Positions 62,529 through 64,000 of a stretch of 64,000 nt of DNA are shown in pieces. The notes under the pieces were generated by a model. The model made no database searches, had not been told where the DNA came from, and was given only the letters and a program-made list of their open reading frames with translations. Both the position numbers and the translations under genes were made by a program. The DNA comes from Xanthomarina sp035306705 (GTDB taxonomy: Bacteria; Bacteroidota; Bacteroidia; Flavobacteriales; Flavobacteriaceae), in the NCBI RefSeq assembly GCF_035306705.1, contig NZ_DATGNO010000080.1, positions 1 to 64,000 of the forward strand, in the 5' to 3' direction. The number at the start of each line of letters is the position of its first letter. Positions within the stretch are counted from its first letter, which is position 1.

Positions 62529-62557
62529 TTGTTTAACCTGCTAATTAATTACCTTTG
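62529..62557 (+). promoter_or_regulatory. Promoter of the conserved protein at 62585
   Basis: TTG (62529-62531) in a T-run, 18-bp spacer, TACCTTTG (62550-62557). A good match to the flavobacterial primary promoter; the transcript would start near 62564, leader about 20 nt. Confidence 0.75.
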
Positions 62558-62584
62558 TAGTTAAGATTTAATCCAAAATTTAGA

Positions 62585-64000
62585 ATGGAAATAACCCTAA
62601 AAGGAGATAAAGAGTTTGATGACATTCCTTCATTAAAAACAAAAGCCCTTCGTATAAATTTAAACGAGCATATTTACGGAACTTTTGCAGAAATTGGTGC
62701 AGGACAAGAAACGGTGAGACATTTTTTTAGGGCAGGTGGCGCTTCGGGAACCATAGCGAAAGCTATGTCGGCATACGACAAGGATTTTAGCGATGCTATT
62801 TACGGTGTAGAAAAGGATGGACGTTATGTAACTGAAGCTCGTTTACGTAAAATGCTAAACCACGAAATTGGCCTCATTGAAAAACGTTTGACAAGAGATA
62901 AACATCCAAATAAAATGTTCTTTTCTTTTGCCAACACAGTAACCACCATAGATTTTGCAAAACAATACAAAGGTCATGGTTGGGTTGGTATTCGTTATCA
63001 AATAGATCCTGAGAAGGATTATAACGAGATTATTTTACATCTTAGGTTTAAAGAAAACGATGCCAGATTACAACAAGAAACTTTAGGGATTTTAGGAACA
63101 AACTTGATTTATGGTGCTTATTATAAATATAAGCAACCTAAAAATTTACTTCGTTACTTATATGACCATTTAGATAAAGACCAGATTGAAATTGACACCA
63201 TAAACTTTTCAGGCCCCATTTTTGAAGATGTGGACAACCGATTAATGAGTTTACAGTTGGTTAAAAACGGGATGACAGATGCCGTAATGTTTTCTCCTGA
63301 TGGAAACAACGTTTTGCCAGCAAAAGTTTTATACAAAAAGAATATTTTAGCTTTACGTGGAAGTTTTAGGCCTGTAACCAAGGTAAATATGGACATGTTC
63401 CATAGGTCTTACGAAATGTTTATTAAAGAAAATAAAGTAGAGGAAGAAAGAACCCAAGTTGTTTTCGAAATTACGCTATCTAATTTACGTGCTGAGGGCG
63501 AAATTGATGAACAGGACTTTATGGATAGAGCCAAGTTGCTTTGCTCTTTAGGACAAACCGTTTTAATTTCTAATTTCCAGGAGTATTACAAATTGGTGGA
63601 ATACTTCTCTCAATATACCAAGAGCAGAATGGGACTTGCTATGGGTGTTAACAATCTCGTGGATATTTTTGACGAAAAATATTACCGTCATTTAAGTGGT
63701 GGTATTTTAGAGGCTTTTGGAAAGTTATTCTTTAAAGATTTGAGAGTATACTTATATCCAATGCACAACGATGATGGCACAATTACCAATAGCGAAAACG
63801 TAAAAGTTCATCCTAGGATGAAAGAATTGTACAAATTTTTTAAGTACAATGGTAAGTTGGTGGATATTACGGATTACGATGAAACCATTTTAACCGTATT
63901 CTCAAGAACTGTATTAAAAATGATTACGGATGGCGAAGAAGGTTGGGAAACTATGTTGCCAGAAGGTGTTTCGAAATTAATTAAAGAGAAAAGTCTGTTT
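62585..64000 (+). CDS. Conserved protein of unknown function (partial, cut by right edge)
   Basis: The frame opens with an ATG at 62585 (MEITLKGDKEFDDIPSLK) and is still open at 64000 after 472 residues. It is soluble, with no signal peptide. Conserved-looking blocks: YGTFAEIGAGQETVRHFFRAGGASGTIAKAMSAYDK near the N-terminus, KMFFSFANTVTTIDF, GHGWVGIRYQIDP, RGSFRPVTKVNMDMFHRSYEMF and GVNNLVDIFDEKYYRHLSGG. I recall similar proteins in many bacterial phyla, sometimes misannotated as TonB-dependent receptor or nicotinate-nucleotide adenylyltransferase; no motif here supports either. A consensus promoter lies just upstream. Confidence 0.85.
   Translation, partial: MEITLKGDKEFDDIPSLKTKALRINLNEHIYGTFAEIGAGQETVRHFFRAGGASGTIAKAMSAYDKDFSDAIYGVEKDGRYVTEARLRKMLNHEIGLIEKRLTRDKHPNKMFFSFANTVTTIDFAKQYKGHGWVGIRYQIDPEKDYNEIILHLRFKENDARLQQETLGILGTNLIYGAYYKYKQPKNLLRYLYDHLDKDQIEIDTINFSGPIFEDVDNRLMSLQLVKNGMTDAVMFSPDGNNVLPAKVLYKKNILALRGSFRPVTKVNMDMFHRSYEMFIKENKVEEERTQVVFEITLSNLRAEGEIDEQDFMDRAKLLCSLGQTVLISNFQEYYKLVEYFSQYTKSRMGLAMGVNNLVDIFDEKYYRHLSGGILEAFGKLFFKDLRVYLYPMHNDDGTITNSENVKVHPRMKELYKFFKYNGKLVDITDYDETILTVFSRTVLKMITDGEEGWETMLPEGVSKLIKEKSLF

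Overview
This window is a chromosomal segment of a low-GC Bacteroidota, almost certainly a member of the Flavobacteriaceae. The evidence is a T9SS type B (gliding-type) C-terminal sorting domain, a propeller/Y_Y_Y sensor kinase with a LytTR regulator, SCxxx lipoprotein signals, promoters of the TTG-(17-23)-TAnnTTTG type, near absence of Shine-Dalgarno sequences, and a YtxJ-type bacilliredoxin. Codon use looks uniform, and I see no transposase, integron, prophage, CRISPR array, rRNA or tRNA. XerD appears to be the housekeeping recombinase. The window cuts a gene at each edge.

Layout. 1-3526 (minus): LytTR response regulator (cut by the left edge) behind a one-piece membrane sensor kinase. 3529-6084 (minus): a compact group of three small lipoproteins, two with MopE-like metal-binding repeats, led by a divergent Lgt-like membrane protein; this is the most accessory-looking part. 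6.3-10.7 kb: a small membrane protein, two tandem patatin-like proteins and an M1 aminopeptidase. 10.8-23.2 kb: recG, a D-aminoacylase-type amidohydrolase, a TlpA-like lipoprotein, fumarylacetoacetase, glyA, a beta-helix lipoprotein, a thioesterase, glutamine cyclotransferase, the SRP RNA and a short-chain dehydrogenase. 23.3-27.2 kb: a giant T9SS cargo protein with seven internal repeats. 27.3-38.7 kb: transaldolase, a second thioredoxin-fold lipoprotein lacking CxxC, an ABC-F protein, a cold-shock protein, pheT, ytxJ and clpB. 39-45.7 kb: deoC-deoD nucleoside salvage, a histidine phosphatase, smpB, pcm, a Gfo/Idh/MocA oxidoreductase and 3-hydroxyacyl-CoA dehydrogenase. 45.7-52.9 kb: a DUF1015 protein, the YggS PLP protein, a DnaQ exonuclease/GIY-YIG fusion, a pseudo-transglutaminase, a K+ channel with a zinc ribbon, and miaA. 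53-64 kb: two outer-membrane barrels, xerD, a PAS histidine kinase, a BatA-domain protein coupled to a dihydroorotase-like protein without its metal-binding histidines, an esterase, an MBL-fold phosphodiesterase, and a conserved protein cut by the right edge.

Most of the window is ordinary chromosome. The points most worth a second look are the Lgt-like/MopE-lipoprotein/two-component cluster (including a strong hairpin two bases before the kinase start), several degenerate enzymes (Lgt-like, dihydroorotase-like, transglutaminase-like, thioredoxin-like), two genes (the exonuclease/GIY-YIG fusion and miaA) whose conserved N-termini have no ATG/GTG/TTG start, and small families of intergenic palindromic and tandem repeats.
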